Source of the DNA: Chryseomonas sp014190935 | GTDB lineage: Bacteria; Pseudomonadota; Gammaproteobacteria; Pseudomonadales; Pseudomonadaceae | DNA: 64,000 nucleotides | Reading direction: 5' to 3' | NCBI RefSeq assembly: GCF_014190935.1 | Contig: NZ_JACHVV010000003.1 | Location: forward strand, 124,001-188,000 | Shown here: piece by piece, positions 28,193 to 36,554 of the stretch | Layout: every line of letters begins with the position of its first letter | Position numbering within the stretch: the stretch's first letter is position 1 | Program-made: the position numbers and the translations under genes | Notes under the pieces: generated by a model | Seen by the model: only the letters and a program-made list of their open reading frames with translations | The model's database searches: none | Told to the model about the DNA's origin: nothing

Positions 28193-28220
28193 TACCCAAT
28201 ACCGAAAGGCTGATTTTTTT
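28183..28220 (+). terminator. Probable terminator after the xerC-HAD operon
   Basis: AAATCAG (28183-28189, overlapping the stop codon region) can pair with CTGATTT (28210-28216), followed by more T for a run of seven. The loop is long (20 bases), so it is a moderate rather than strong candidate. It marks the right border of the conserved block. Confidence 0.5.
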
Positions 28221-28443
28221 GTGCTCGCCGGCCGTCTACTAGGTCCCTGGGTTCTGTTAACCAATCGCCAAAATATTCGTCACACTTGTCGACCTCGACG
28301 GCAGAAGCTTTGCGACTCCCTTCACCAAAAGCCGCCGGGCCGGATGATTTTTTGCCAAGCACACCTCATTTGGCCGGCGATTCCTCGATAACAACGGCGT
28401 TAATAGCCGCCTCGCTGGCCAAATTTCCCCTCCGGACCTCGCG

Positions 28444-28472
28444 TTGACAGTCCTAACCCTTTTGACAATCAT
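28444..28472 (+). promoter_or_regulatory. Weak candidate sigma-70 promoter in the EPS leader
   Basis: A perfect TTGACA (28444-28449) is followed after 17 bases by AATCAT (28467-28472), which matches only 4 of 6 bases of TATAAT. A second TTGACA overlaps at 28462. It is placed plausibly, about 180 bases before the ops-like repeats, but the evidence is thin. Confidence 0.3.
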
Positions 28473-28579
28473 TGCCCCACGTTCGAAGTAGCGCTGGGAT
28501 TGCGCGCTGAACCAGCCGCCGTTCAGGTCAGGGAAGACAGCATTACCTCCCCCCTCCTCTGCGTCTCGCCGATGACTTC

Positions 28580-28612
28580 TCAAGTGCCTGACCAAGCATT
28601 GTCAGGTCTTGA
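28580..28612 (+). promoter_or_regulatory. Strong inverted repeat in the EPS leader
   Basis: TCAAG-tg-CCTGAC (28580-28592) faces GTCAGG-t-CTTGA (28601-28612) across an 8-base loop, giving 11 paired bases with one small bulge. There is no T-run after it. It lies some 40 bases before the first GCGGTAGC repeat, and may be an operator or a leader hairpin. Confidence 0.5.
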
Positions 28613-28649
28613 TATCGGTAAATAACCCTCTGTTCATCCCGTCCAGGTG

Positions 28650-28670
28650 CAAACCCGTGCGGTAGCCATG
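28650..28670 (+). promoter_or_regulatory. ops-like repeat, copy 1
   Basis: A 21-base unit containing GTGCGGTAGCCATG. The core GCGGTAGC equals the central 8 bases of the ops element (GGCGGTAGCGTG) on which RNA polymerase pauses and recruits RfaH. The second copy starts 54 bases on and is identical at 20 of 21 positions. An rfaH-like gene lies in the same locus at 36555. Confidence 0.5.
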
Positions 28671-28703
28671 TCCCGACCGGACCGGTTGCCACCCAAGTCA
28701 CGG

Positions 28704-28724
28704 CAAACCTGTGCGGTAGCCATG
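28704..28724 (+). promoter_or_regulatory. ops-like repeat, copy 2
   Basis: Second copy of the unit at 28650, differing by one base (position 7, T for C), again with GTGCGGTAGCCATG. Flanking bases diverge, so selection appears to hold only the 21-base unit. Same interpretation as copy 1. Confidence 0.5.
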
Positions 28725-29147
28725 CCCGGCGCTGGACAGAAGGGGACGATCACCGTGCCAGCGAGCACCTGCAGGACTACAGGGATGTCACCCGAGCGGG
28801 ACTTAATTCTTTTCGCCCATGCAATTTCAGCCGTGCCCGCACCAGGCCGGCGAGTGGCTCAGCCAGCCCCACTTCAGCCCGCTTCCGTCACCGGCATCCC
28901 GGCCCTGGTTAGTTCGGAAAGTGCGCGACAGACAGCCTTGGGAAAGTTCGCCTATTTCCACTGCCGAATCCTGCGGATTAATTACCGGCAACGGTGCAAA
29001 AGGGTACTGACCGACGTTCATCAGACGGTCATTAACTCAATAAAGATTAAAACGATCCGCTGCATTTTTTGTTGACTGCCGGGCACTGTGAAAGCCAGTT
29101 TCAATCACGTTAATTGCGCCCTGAATGCGCACAGAGAGGATGCCCCG

Positions 29148-30527
29148 ATGGCAAGGAATGATCTATCGGAATCGACATTAGGATGTCTAATTGGCGGCGC
29201 CGGTCCGGCAGGCCTGGGATTCCTGTTCAATGCCATCAAGCGCGGCGCCCTGGAGCAACTCGCCCAGGCCGGCACCATCATCGTCGATGCCGGGACCGAA
29301 CTCGGCGCCGGCAAGCTGGGTGACTACCAGATCATCGCCAACTCGGTCAGCGACGTCTTTCTGGACTGCCTGCGCGATCCGCTGCTGGCGCCCATCCTGG
29401 CCCCGCTGCAAGCGTCCCCGACCTTTCGCCACCTCAAGCTGAATTCCCAGGAAGCACCGGCGCTGCCCATCGTCGGCCAGCTCTTCCAGCAGGCCGCCGG
29501 CCTGGTCCTGCCCTGGCTCGAACGCCAGTACGGCATCCCCACCTGGCGCCAGACCCGCATCACCGAAGTGACCTGCGAAGGCTCGAGCTATGTCGTCTGG
29601 CTGGAACAGGCCGGTGCCATCCGCCGCGTCCGCACCTCCAGCCTGGTGCTGAACCTGGGCGGCAAGCAGACCCGCCACAGCTTCGAAGAAAGCATCCAGG
29701 CCATGGGCCTGCAGCTGCCCCAGAGCGCCTCGATCGACAGCTCCGACAACCTGCTGCGCCTGCAACCCGAAGCCCTGCGCCAGCGCTATCGGGCCCGCCT
29801 CAAGGATGGCGGCCCGATCTGCGTGGTCGGCGGCTCCCACAGTGCCTTCTCCGCCCTGGACAACCTGGCCAGCGCCCTGCACCACGACGGTCTGCGCGAA
29901 CTGACCCTGGTCCATCGCTCGCCGATCCGGCTGTTCTACGAGACCGCCGCCGAAGCCCTGGCCGCCGGCTACGCCTTCGATCCGCTGCAGGACATATGCC
30001 CCATTTCCAAGCGGGTCAACCGCTCCGGCGGACTGCGCTACCGCGCCCACGAGATCGGCCGCCAGGTCCTGGCCGGTCAGGGCATCGGCGGTACCCCGGT
30101 CAAGGTCAGGACGCTGCAACTGGATGGCAGCGCCGGGCAACTCGCCAGCGCCCAGACGCTGTTCGACAGCGCCGCCCTGCTGGTACAGGGCATGGGTTAC
30201 CAGCCCATAGTGCCCGAGCTGCGCTGCCAGGACGGTCGTCCGCTGACCCTGCGCACCCTGCGCGGCGGCCTGGACTCCGACGCCGCCGGCAGCCCGCTGG
30301 ACCAGCATGGCCAGCGCCTCAAGGGCCTGCACCTGTTCGGCCTGGGCTCGGGATTGGCAGTGGATCCCCGCCTGGGGAGCGAGGCGTCCTTTTCCGGACG
30401 CATCTACGGGGTCTGGCAGTTCCACAACGATGCCAGTCGCGAGGCCCTGGAGTCGGTTCTGGAGCGTCTGGACAAGCCCGGCGCCGCCTTCCGGCAACCG
30501 GCCAGCCCGGTCGCCGAACACGCTTGA
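29148..30527 (+). CDS. FAD/NAD(P)-binding flavoprotein of the EPS locus
   Basis: 459 residues. An N-terminal FAD-binding Rossmann motif (LIGGAGPAGLGFLF) and a second, central nucleotide-binding motif (CVVGGSHSAFSALDNLA), with a late GMGYQP-type segment, give the layout of two-dinucleotide flavoprotein monooxygenases such as lysine/ornithine N-hydroxylases, but similarity is too weak to name a substrate. No signal peptide. ATG 29148 is chosen for GAGAGGA upstream; a GTG at 29088 is less likely. First gene of the locus, 44 bases before a sugar aminotransferase, so it may act on an amino or keto sugar nucleotide (inference). Not a standard EPS enzyme. Confidence 0.75.
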   Translation: MARNDLSESTLGCLIGGAGPAGLGFLFNAIKRGALEQLAQAGTIIVDAGTELGAGKLGDYQIIANSVSDVFLDCLRDPLLAPILAPLQASPTFRHLKLNSQEAPALPIVGQLFQQAAGLVLPWLERQYGIPTWRQTRITEVTCEGSSYVVWLEQAGAIRRVRTSSLVLNLGGKQTRHSFEESIQAMGLQLPQSASIDSSDNLLRLQPEALRQRYRARLKDGGPICVVGGSHSAFSALDNLASALHHDGLRELTLVHRSPIRLFYETAAEALAAGYAFDPLQDICPISKRVNRSGGLRYRAHEIGRQVLAGQGIGGTPVKVRTLQLDGSAGQLASAQTLFDSAALLVQGMGYQPIVPELRCQDGRPLTLRTLRGGLDSDAAGSPLDQHGQRLKGLHLFGLGSGLAVDPRLGSEASFSGRIYGVWQFHNDASREALESVLERLDKPGAAFRQPASPVAEHA

Positions 30528-30571
30528 CCGAACCGACACGTATCAAGGACTCGATAAGCAGGTACCGGATC

Positions 30572-31744
30572 ATGATCAATGTGACCAAGCCCTACCTTGG
30601 CGATAAGGAACGCTTCAAGGCGTATATCGACAAGATCTACGCCAACAACTGGATCACCAACCAGGGACCTCTGCACGCTCAGCTCGAAGAGCGCCTGCGC
30701 GACTATCTGGGCGTCAGAAACATCATCCTGGTCAACAACGGTACCCTGGCCCTGCAGGTCGCCTATCGCGCCCTGGGCCTGACCGGCAGCGCCATCACCA
30801 CGCCGTTCAGCTTCGTCGCCACCACCAGCACCCTGCACTGGGAAGGGATCCGGCCGGTCTTCGCGGACATCCATCCGGAAACCTGGAACCTGGACCCGGC
30901 CAACGTCGAAGCCGCCATCGAGCATGACACCTCGGCCATCGTCGCCACCCACGTGTTCGGCAATCCCTGCGATGTGCGCGGCCTGCAGCAGGTCGCCAAC
31001 CGCCACGGCCTGAAGGTCGTCTACGACGGTGCCCACGCCTTCGGCACCCTGTTCGAAGGCCGCTCGGTACTGCAGTGGGGCGACATCACCACCGTCAGCT
31101 TCCACGCCACCAAGCTGTTCCACACCATCGAAGGCGGCGCGATCATCACCGAGGACGACGAGCTCGCCGAGCGCGTCCGCCGCATGATCAACTTCGGCAT
31201 CGTCGATGCCGAACGCATCGAAGGCGTGGGCATCAACGCCAAGCTCAACGAGGTCTCCGCGGCCATGGGCCTGTGCATCCTCGACGAGCTGGAAGACATC
31301 CTGGCCCGCCGCGCCGTCATCGGTCAGCACTATGAAAGACGCCTGCAAGGCGCCTTCGACCTGCAGCGTCCCACCTACGGCACCCAGCTGAACTACAGCT
31401 ACTTCCCGGTGGCCCTGCGCGACGAGCCGAGTCTGCTGGACACCAAGAAGGCGCTGAACGCCGTCGGCATCAATCCGCGCCGCTACTTCTATCCGTCGCT
31501 GGAAACCCTGGATTACCTGCAGCCCCAGGCGATCAAGCCGGTCTCGCGCAAGCTGAGTCACCGCATCCTCTGCGTGCCGCTCTATCCGGACCTGCCGCAG
31601 GCGACCCAGGACCTGCTGATCGACACCCTGCTCCTCGCGCAGCAGAAAAAGACCAGCATGGAATCCCTGCGGGCGCTCATCACTCCGGCACAGCTGCTGC
31701 CGAGCTGGGATTTTCCCGGCGACTCCTCTCCTGTTCTAACTTGA
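30572..31744 (+). CDS. DegT/DnrJ/EryC1 family sugar aminotransferase
   Basis: 390 residues, PLP-dependent. The Schiff-base lysine is Lys181 in SFHATKLFHTIEGGA; other family marks are NNGTLALQVAYRALGL, TPFSFVATTST, DGAHAFG and a C-terminal YFYPSLE. Such enzymes transfer an amino group from glutamate to a 3- or 4-keto sugar nucleotide, giving an amino-deoxy sugar. No dehydratase that would make the keto substrate is encoded nearby, so it must come from elsewhere or from the flavoprotein upstream. The frame is open far upstream, but ATG 30572 fits the family N-terminus (INVTKPYLGD). Confidence 0.88.
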   Translation: MINVTKPYLGDKERFKAYIDKIYANNWITNQGPLHAQLEERLRDYLGVRNIILVNNGTLALQVAYRALGLTGSAITTPFSFVATTSTLHWEGIRPVFADIHPETWNLDPANVEAAIEHDTSAIVATHVFGNPCDVRGLQQVANRHGLKVVYDGAHAFGTLFEGRSVLQWGDITTVSFHATKLFHTIEGGAIITEDDELAERVRRMINFGIVDAERIEGVGINAKLNEVSAAMGLCILDELEDILARRAVIGQHYERRLQGAFDLQRPTYGTQLNYSYFPVALRDEPSLLDTKKALNAVGINPRRYFYPSLETLDYLQPQAIKPVSRKLSHRILCVPLYPDLPQATQDLLIDTLLLAQQKKTSMESLRALITPAQLLPSWDFPGDSSPVLT

Positions 31745-31763
31745 CCCTGGCCCGCTATCTCCC

Positions 31764-33299
31764 ATGACCAGTCCCGCGAAAGTGTCGGTGTTGCGCAACA
31801 CCCTGATCAACTATGCCGGCCAAGCCTATGCGCTGCTGATCGGCATCTTGATCCAGCCGATGTATCTCGGTCATCTGGGTGCCGAAACCTATGGTCTGAT
31901 CGGCTTCTTCGCCGTGCTGCAGACCTGGCTGCAACTCCTCGACGTCGGCATTTCCGCCTCCCTGGTGCGCGACGTCGCCCATGGCCGCGGCCAGACCGGC
32001 GCCGGGCGTACCCGCGGCCAGCTGCTGCGCTCGCTGGAATTCATCTTCATCCCCCTGGCGACCCTGGCCTTTGTCGCCATCGAGCTGAATTCGGAGTGGA
32101 TGGCGGGTCACTGGCTCAACGTCCAGGGCCTGCCCACCGAGACCGTGGCCCACTGCATCGGCCTGATGGGGCTGATGATCGCCTTCCGGCTGCTGTCGAC
32201 GCTGTACAAGAGCGGCGTCCAGGGGGTCGAGCTGCACGGTTGGCTGAATCTGGTCAATGTGCTGATCGCCACGGTGCGCTACTTCGGCGGCCTGATCCTG
32301 GTGATGTGGATCTCCCAGGAGCCGCTGGACTTCTTTGTGTTCCAGGCCTTCGTCGCCGTCTTCGAGATGCTGGTCTATGCACTAAAGGCCTATCGCCTGC
32401 TGCCCAACCCCACCTGGTGGAGTGGCTTCGACTGGCAGCGGGTGAAGCCCATCGTGCCCTTCGCCCTGAGCATGTCCTTTACCTCGATCCTGTGGATCGC
32501 CCTGACCCAGCTCGACAAGCTGGTGCTGTCCAAGGCGCTGCCGCTGGCCGAGTACGGCTACTTCAGCCTGGTGGCGCTGATCTCCACCGGCATCGTCACC
32601 CTGACCAACCCGCTGGTGCAGGCGCTGCTGCCGCGCATGACGGTGCTGGTGTCCCAGGACAAACCGCTCGAACTGGAACGGCTCTACCGCAACGCGGCGC
32701 GCTTCGCCTTCGCCATCCTGCTGCCGCTGGCGGCCATGGTGGCCTTCCATGGCGAGGCGCTGGTCTTCGCCTGGACCGGTGACAAGGTCTCCGCCCACTG
32801 GAGCGAGCCGATCCTGTTCTGGTACGCCCTGGGCTCGGCGCTGCTCGCCCTGAGCCAGTTCCAGTTCTATCTGCAGTACGCCTACGGCAAGTTGCGCCTG
32901 CACGTCTGGTACAGCCTGGTATCCGCGGCCATCTCGGTGCCCATCGTGATCCTGGTGGTCCTGCACTACGGCGCCTATGGCGCGGCGCTGGCCTGGTTCT
33001 TCATGCGCCTGATCCCCTTCGTGATCTGGCCGATGATCGTCCACGGCCGCTTCGCGCCGACGCTGCAGCGCTACTGGAACCAGGATCTGCTGGTGGCCGT
33101 GGTGGTGACCGCCATCGGCGTGGGCCTGAGCAAGCTGCTGTACCAAGAGATTCAACCGCAGGAGCGGTTCTCCATCCTGGCCACCCTCGCCCTGGGCGGT
33201 GGCCTGACCCTGGTGCTGATGGCGCTGAGCTACGTGCTCTGTTCTCCGAAACAGACCCGCTCGCGCCTGTTTTCCCAACTCTACAAAGCAGGTATCTGA
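31764..33299 (+). CDS. Polysaccharide flippase, Wzx-type (first copy)
   Basis: 511 residues with about 12-14 hydrophobic segments and the polysaccharide-biosynthesis (MATE-like) N-terminus: LRNTLINYAGQAYALLIGILIQPMYLGHLG in sequence order, then an Arg/Asp-rich turn LVRDVAHG. Expected to flip the lipid-linked repeat unit across the inner membrane. One base separates its stop from the next start. It differs clearly from the second flippase at 52732 in length and sequence, so the two are not a recent duplication. Confidence 0.87.
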   Translation: MTSPAKVSVLRNTLINYAGQAYALLIGILIQPMYLGHLGAETYGLIGFFAVLQTWLQLLDVGISASLVRDVAHGRGQTGAGRTRGQLLRSLEFIFIPLATLAFVAIELNSEWMAGHWLNVQGLPTETVAHCIGLMGLMIAFRLLSTLYKSGVQGVELHGWLNLVNVLIATVRYFGGLILVMWISQEPLDFFVFQAFVAVFEMLVYALKAYRLLPNPTWWSGFDWQRVKPIVPFALSMSFTSILWIALTQLDKLVLSKALPLAEYGYFSLVALISTGIVTLTNPLVQALLPRMTVLVSQDKPLELERLYRNAARFAFAILLPLAAMVAFHGEALVFAWTGDKVSAHWSEPILFWYALGSALLALSQFQFYLQYAYGKLRLHVWYSLVSAAISVPIVILVVLHYGAYGAALAWFFMRLIPFVIWPMIVHGRFAPTLQRYWNQDLLVAVVVTAIGVGLSKLLYQEIQPQERFSILATLALGGGLTLVLMALSYVLCSPKQTRSRLFSQLYKAGI

Positions 33300-33300
33300 C

Positions 33301-34236
33301 ATGGACGCTCGGACCGAAGCAGAGATCATGAAGCACTGGCCGACGGATTGCAGTCGGCCGGTCGCCAGCATCGTCTGCCTGACCTTCAATCATCGTGACT
33401 ACATCGGCCAGGCCATCGACGGCTTCCTGCGCCAGCAGACCGATTTCCCCTTCGAGATCATCGTCAACGACGACGCCTCGACCGATGGCACCCGGGAAAT
33501 CCTCCAGGACTACGAGCGCCGCTACCCCCGGCTGATCCGCCTGATCCTGCAAAAGGAAAACCAGTACAGCCAGGGCAAGCCCTATGGCATGCCGGTGTTC
33601 CAGCACGCCCGCGGCGACTACATCGCCTACTGCGAAGGCGACGACTACTGGAACGATCCACGCAAGCTGCAGCTGCAGGTGGACTTCCTGGAGAACAACA
33701 GGGACTACGCCCTGACCTTCCACGCGTCCTATGCCTTCAATGACAAGGGGATCGTCAATCCGCAGCGCTTCAGTGGCCAGGATCACTACGATCGCAGCGA
33801 AACCGACCTGAAGAAGGCGCTGCCGCTGTCCACCTTGACCGCCTGCTTCCGCAACGTCCTGCGCGAATTGCCGCCGGAGCTGGAAACCGCCGCGCTCATG
33901 GACATCGTCTGGTGGTCGCTGCTCGGCGCCCACGGCAAGGGCAAGTTCATGGACGAGATCCGCCCCGCCGCCTATCGCGTGCACGAAAACGGGATCTTTT
34001 CCATGCGCGCCAGCCAGAAGCGGCTGCAGATGGACCTCCACACCCAGTACTGCCTGGCCAACTACTACTACCGGCTGGGCGAGCGCGACCTGCATGTCTT
34101 CTTCCTGCGCCAGGTCCTGAGTCTTTCGCTGTCCTCGATTCCACCGACGCAGAAGGTCAAGGCGCTTCTGCGGGCGGTAAGCAACATCACCCTCAACATC
34201 GGCCGACGCTTCGCCCCCAAACGCGTCACCTACTGA
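33301..34236 (+). CDS. Family 2 glycosyltransferase
   Basis: 311 residues, GT-A fold. N-terminal SIVCLTFNHRDYIGQAIDGFLRQQ, the nucleotide-binding NDDASTDGT, and the metal-binding acid cluster YCEGDDYWNDPRKL are characteristic of GT2. Cytosolic face of the inner membrane; sugar unknown. Translationally close to the flippase upstream. Confidence 0.87.
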   Translation: MDARTEAEIMKHWPTDCSRPVASIVCLTFNHRDYIGQAIDGFLRQQTDFPFEIIVNDDASTDGTREILQDYERRYPRLIRLILQKENQYSQGKPYGMPVFQHARGDYIAYCEGDDYWNDPRKLQLQVDFLENNRDYALTFHASYAFNDKGIVNPQRFSGQDHYDRSETDLKKALPLSTLTACFRNVLRELPPELETAALMDIVWWSLLGAHGKGKFMDEIRPAAYRVHENGIFSMRASQKRLQMDLHTQYCLANYYYRLGERDLHVFFLRQVLSLSLSSIPPTQKVKALLRAVSNITLNIGRRFAPKRVTY

Positions 34237-34293
34237 ACTTGCACAGCGCAGCTTTCCGGCTGCCATGTATCCAGCTAAAAGGAAGGGACCCCA

Positions 34294-36507
34294 ATGACCG
34301 TCATGCAGCGCTCTTCGTTCGAACAACACGAAGAACAACATCTGGATCTCAAGACGATGGCCCTCACGCTTCTTGACCACAAGAAGCTGATCGCGGGCAT
34401 CACCGCGGGCTTTCTGGCCGTGGGCATCGCCTACGCCGTGCTGTCCACCCCGCAGTACGTCGCCGGGGCGATGATCCAGATCGAACCCAAGAAGAATGCG
34501 CTCACGGCGGTCGCCGAGACCGTGGTGCGACCCAATTCCGCCTCGCCGGCCGTGGCCGAGATCGAGCTGCTGAAGTCGCGTGCGGTGCTGACCAAGACCG
34601 TGGAGAACCTGCGCCTGGACATCGAGGCCAAGCCGCGCTTCTTCCCGCTGATCGGCCACTACCTGTGGCGCCACTACGAAGCCGAAAAGCCGGGTCAGCT
34701 GGCGGACAGCTGGCCGCAACTGCGCGGCTTCGCCTGGGGCGGCGAGCAGATCGACGTCTTCCAGTTCGACGTGCCGGACGACATGTACGGCGAGACCCTG
34801 ACGGTGGTCGCCGGCAGCAACGGTCGCTATCGCCTGCTGGACAAGGACAAGCAGCCGCTGCTCGACGGCCAGGTCGGCCAGATGGCCGCCGGTAACGGCT
34901 ATCGCATGCAGATCAAGACCCTGACCGCGCGCCCCGGCACCGAATTCAAGGTAACCCGCAATCGCGTCATCACCACCGCGCAGCTCTATCAGACGCGCAT
35001 CAAGACCAGCGAAGCCGGCAAGGAATCGGGGATCATCTATCTGTCGCTGGCGGACGAGAATCCCGACCTGGCCAAGAGCGTCCTGTCCGAGATCAGCCGC
35101 CTGTACGTCATGCAGAACGTCGAGCGCAGCTCGGCGGAAGCCGCCCAGCGCCTGGACTTCCTGCGCGGCCAGCTGCCGGCGGTGCGCAAGGACCTGGAAA
35201 GCGCCGAAGCGGCCCTGAACAGCTACCAGACCAACAGCCGCTCCGTGGACATCAGCCTGGAAACCAAGGCCGTCCTGGACAAGATCGTCACCCTCGACAC
35301 CTCCATCTCCCAGCTCAAGCTCAAGCAGGCCGAATACGATCGCCTCTATACCCGCGATCACCCCAGCTACAAGACCCTGCTGAACCAGCTCGCCCAGCTG
35401 GAAGTGGAAAAACGCAGCCTGCAGCGCAAGGTGGAAGCCCTGCCCAGCACCCAGCAGGAACTGCTGCGCCTGAACCGCGACATGAAGGTCACCAACCAGA
35501 CCTATCAGCTGCTGCTGAACCAGGCCCAGGAACAGGACATCATCCGCGCCGGCACCATCGGCAACGTGCGCCTGGTCGACAACGCTGACGTCAACCTCGA
35601 CGAGCCGGCCACCAACCGCAAGATCGCGCTGATCCTGTCGCTGCTGCTGGGTCTGGTGACCTCGGTGGTGGTGGTGTTCGTCCGCCAGGCCTTCCAGAAG
35701 GGCATCGAGAATCCCGACACCGTCGAGCAGATCGGCCTGCCGGTCTATTCCACCCTGCCCTTCACCAAGGACCAGGAGCGCCTGAATCGTCGCCTGAAGA
35801 AGAAGACCCGTACCGGCGAACCCAATCTGCTGAGCGTGGTGCAGCCGGCCAACCTGGCGGTGGAGTCCCTGCGCAGCCTGAGATCCAGCCTGCACTTCGC
35901 CATGCTGGAAGCCAAGAACCGGGTGATCATGATTTCCAGCCCGACCCCGGGCGTCGGCAAATCCTTCGTCTCCAGCAACCTCGCGGCGGTGGTCGCCCAG
36001 TCGGGTCAGCGCGTGCTGCTGATCGACGCCGACATGCGCAAGGGCTATCTGCACCGCGTGTTCGGCCTGCAACCGCAAGCCGGCCTGTCCGAACTGCTGA
36101 CCGGTCGCAGCAAGCTGCGTGAAACCATCGTGCCGAGCGGTATCGCCCAGCTGGACATCATCAGCTGTGGTCAGTCCGCGCCGAATCCCTCGGAGCTGCT
36201 GATGCACGCCAACTTCTCCCGCCTGCTGGACGAAGTGGGCAGCCTCTACGACCTGGTGATCATCGATACCCCGCCGATCCTGGCGGTGACCGATGCCGCC
36301 CTGGTGGGTCGCCTCGCCGGCACCACCCTGCTGGTTACCCGTTTCGGTCAGAGCACCCTCAAGGCGGTGGAGAACTCCCGTCGTCGCTTCGCCCAGAACG
36401 GCATCACCATCAAGGGCGCCATCCTCAACGGCGTGCAGCGCAAGGCCTCGACGTCCATGGAAGACGATGGCGTCTATGGCTACTACGAATACGGCCCCCG
36501 TACCTGA
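34294..36507 (+). CDS. wzc: Wzc-type tyrosine autokinase and chain-length regulator (first copy)
   Basis: 737 residues. Two membrane helices (about residues 35-52 and 447-467) enclose a large periplasmic Wzz-like domain with coiled coil; the cytosolic BY-kinase domain has Walker A TPGVGKSF (about residue 550), Walker A' LLIDADMRKG and Walker B LVIIDTPP. The C-terminal tail ends in a tyrosine cluster, YGYYEYGPRT. It controls export and chain length together with Wza. AAGGAAGGG precedes the ATG. No phosphatase or Wza gene is adjacent to this copy. Confidence 0.93.
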   Translation: MTVMQRSSFEQHEEQHLDLKTMALTLLDHKKLIAGITAGFLAVGIAYAVLSTPQYVAGAMIQIEPKKNALTAVAETVVRPNSASPAVAEIELLKSRAVLTKTVENLRLDIEAKPRFFPLIGHYLWRHYEAEKPGQLADSWPQLRGFAWGGEQIDVFQFDVPDDMYGETLTVVAGSNGRYRLLDKDKQPLLDGQVGQMAAGNGYRMQIKTLTARPGTEFKVTRNRVITTAQLYQTRIKTSEAGKESGIIYLSLADENPDLAKSVLSEISRLYVMQNVERSSAEAAQRLDFLRGQLPAVRKDLESAEAALNSYQTNSRSVDISLETKAVLDKIVTLDTSISQLKLKQAEYDRLYTRDHPSYKTLLNQLAQLEVEKRSLQRKVEALPSTQQELLRLNRDMKVTNQTYQLLLNQAQEQDIIRAGTIGNVRLVDNADVNLDEPATNRKIALILSLLLGLVTSVVVVFVRQAFQKGIENPDTVEQIGLPVYSTLPFTKDQERLNRRLKKKTRTGEPNLLSVVQPANLAVESLRSLRSSLHFAMLEAKNRVIMISSPTPGVGKSFVSSNLAAVVAQSGQRVLLIDADMRKGYLHRVFGLQPQAGLSELLTGRSKLRETIVPSGIAQLDIISCGQSAPNPSELLMHANFSRLLDEVGSLYDLVIIDTPPILAVTDAALVGRLAGTTLLVTRFGQSTLKAVENSRRRFAQNGITIKGAILNGVQRKASTSMEDDGVYGYYEYGPRT

Positions 36508-36554
36508 TACGCCGCTCCGCCGCGCCTGACTGCCCCTAGAGAAGGAACTCGCCC

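Larger units (their letters stand above)
28193..29147 (+). other. Long non-coding leader of the exopolysaccharide locus
   Basis: About 950 bases between the HAD gene and the first exopolysaccharide gene without a convincing gene; open frames here lack ribosome sites or recognisable products. It is visibly more AT-rich than the coding sequence on both sides. Contents seen: an 8-base inverted repeat ATTTGGCC/GGCCAAAT (28368-28375 and 28417-28424), two TTGACA hexamers (28444 and 28462), a stem-forming repeat at 28580-28612, and the tandem GCGGTAGC-containing repeats at 28650 and 28704. About 420 bases remain between the last repeat and the first start codon. Probably a regulated promoter and RNA leader. 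Confidence 0.7.

Noticed and set aside
28368..28424. 8-bp inverted repeat ATTTGGCC/GGCCAAAT as an insertion-sequence remnant
   Set aside because: The arms are 41 bases apart with no transposase fragment or flanking duplication; it is more likely a minor secondary structure.
28647..29075. 142-codon open frame in the EPS leader
   Set aside because: It starts over the ops-like repeat without a ribosome site, has no recognisable domain and ends in AT-rich DNA; more likely a transcribed leader.
29996..30571. N-terminal extension of the aminotransferase
   Set aside because: It is the flavoprotein gene read in another frame; the family N-terminus begins at 30572.
33001..36207. A 1068-codon open frame on the minus strand
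   Set aside because: It is antisense to the flippase, glycosyltransferase and wzc genes, which carry clear motifs. Long antisense frames are common in high-GC DNA because stops are rare, and the product is a low-complexity mix of G, Q, D, H and L.
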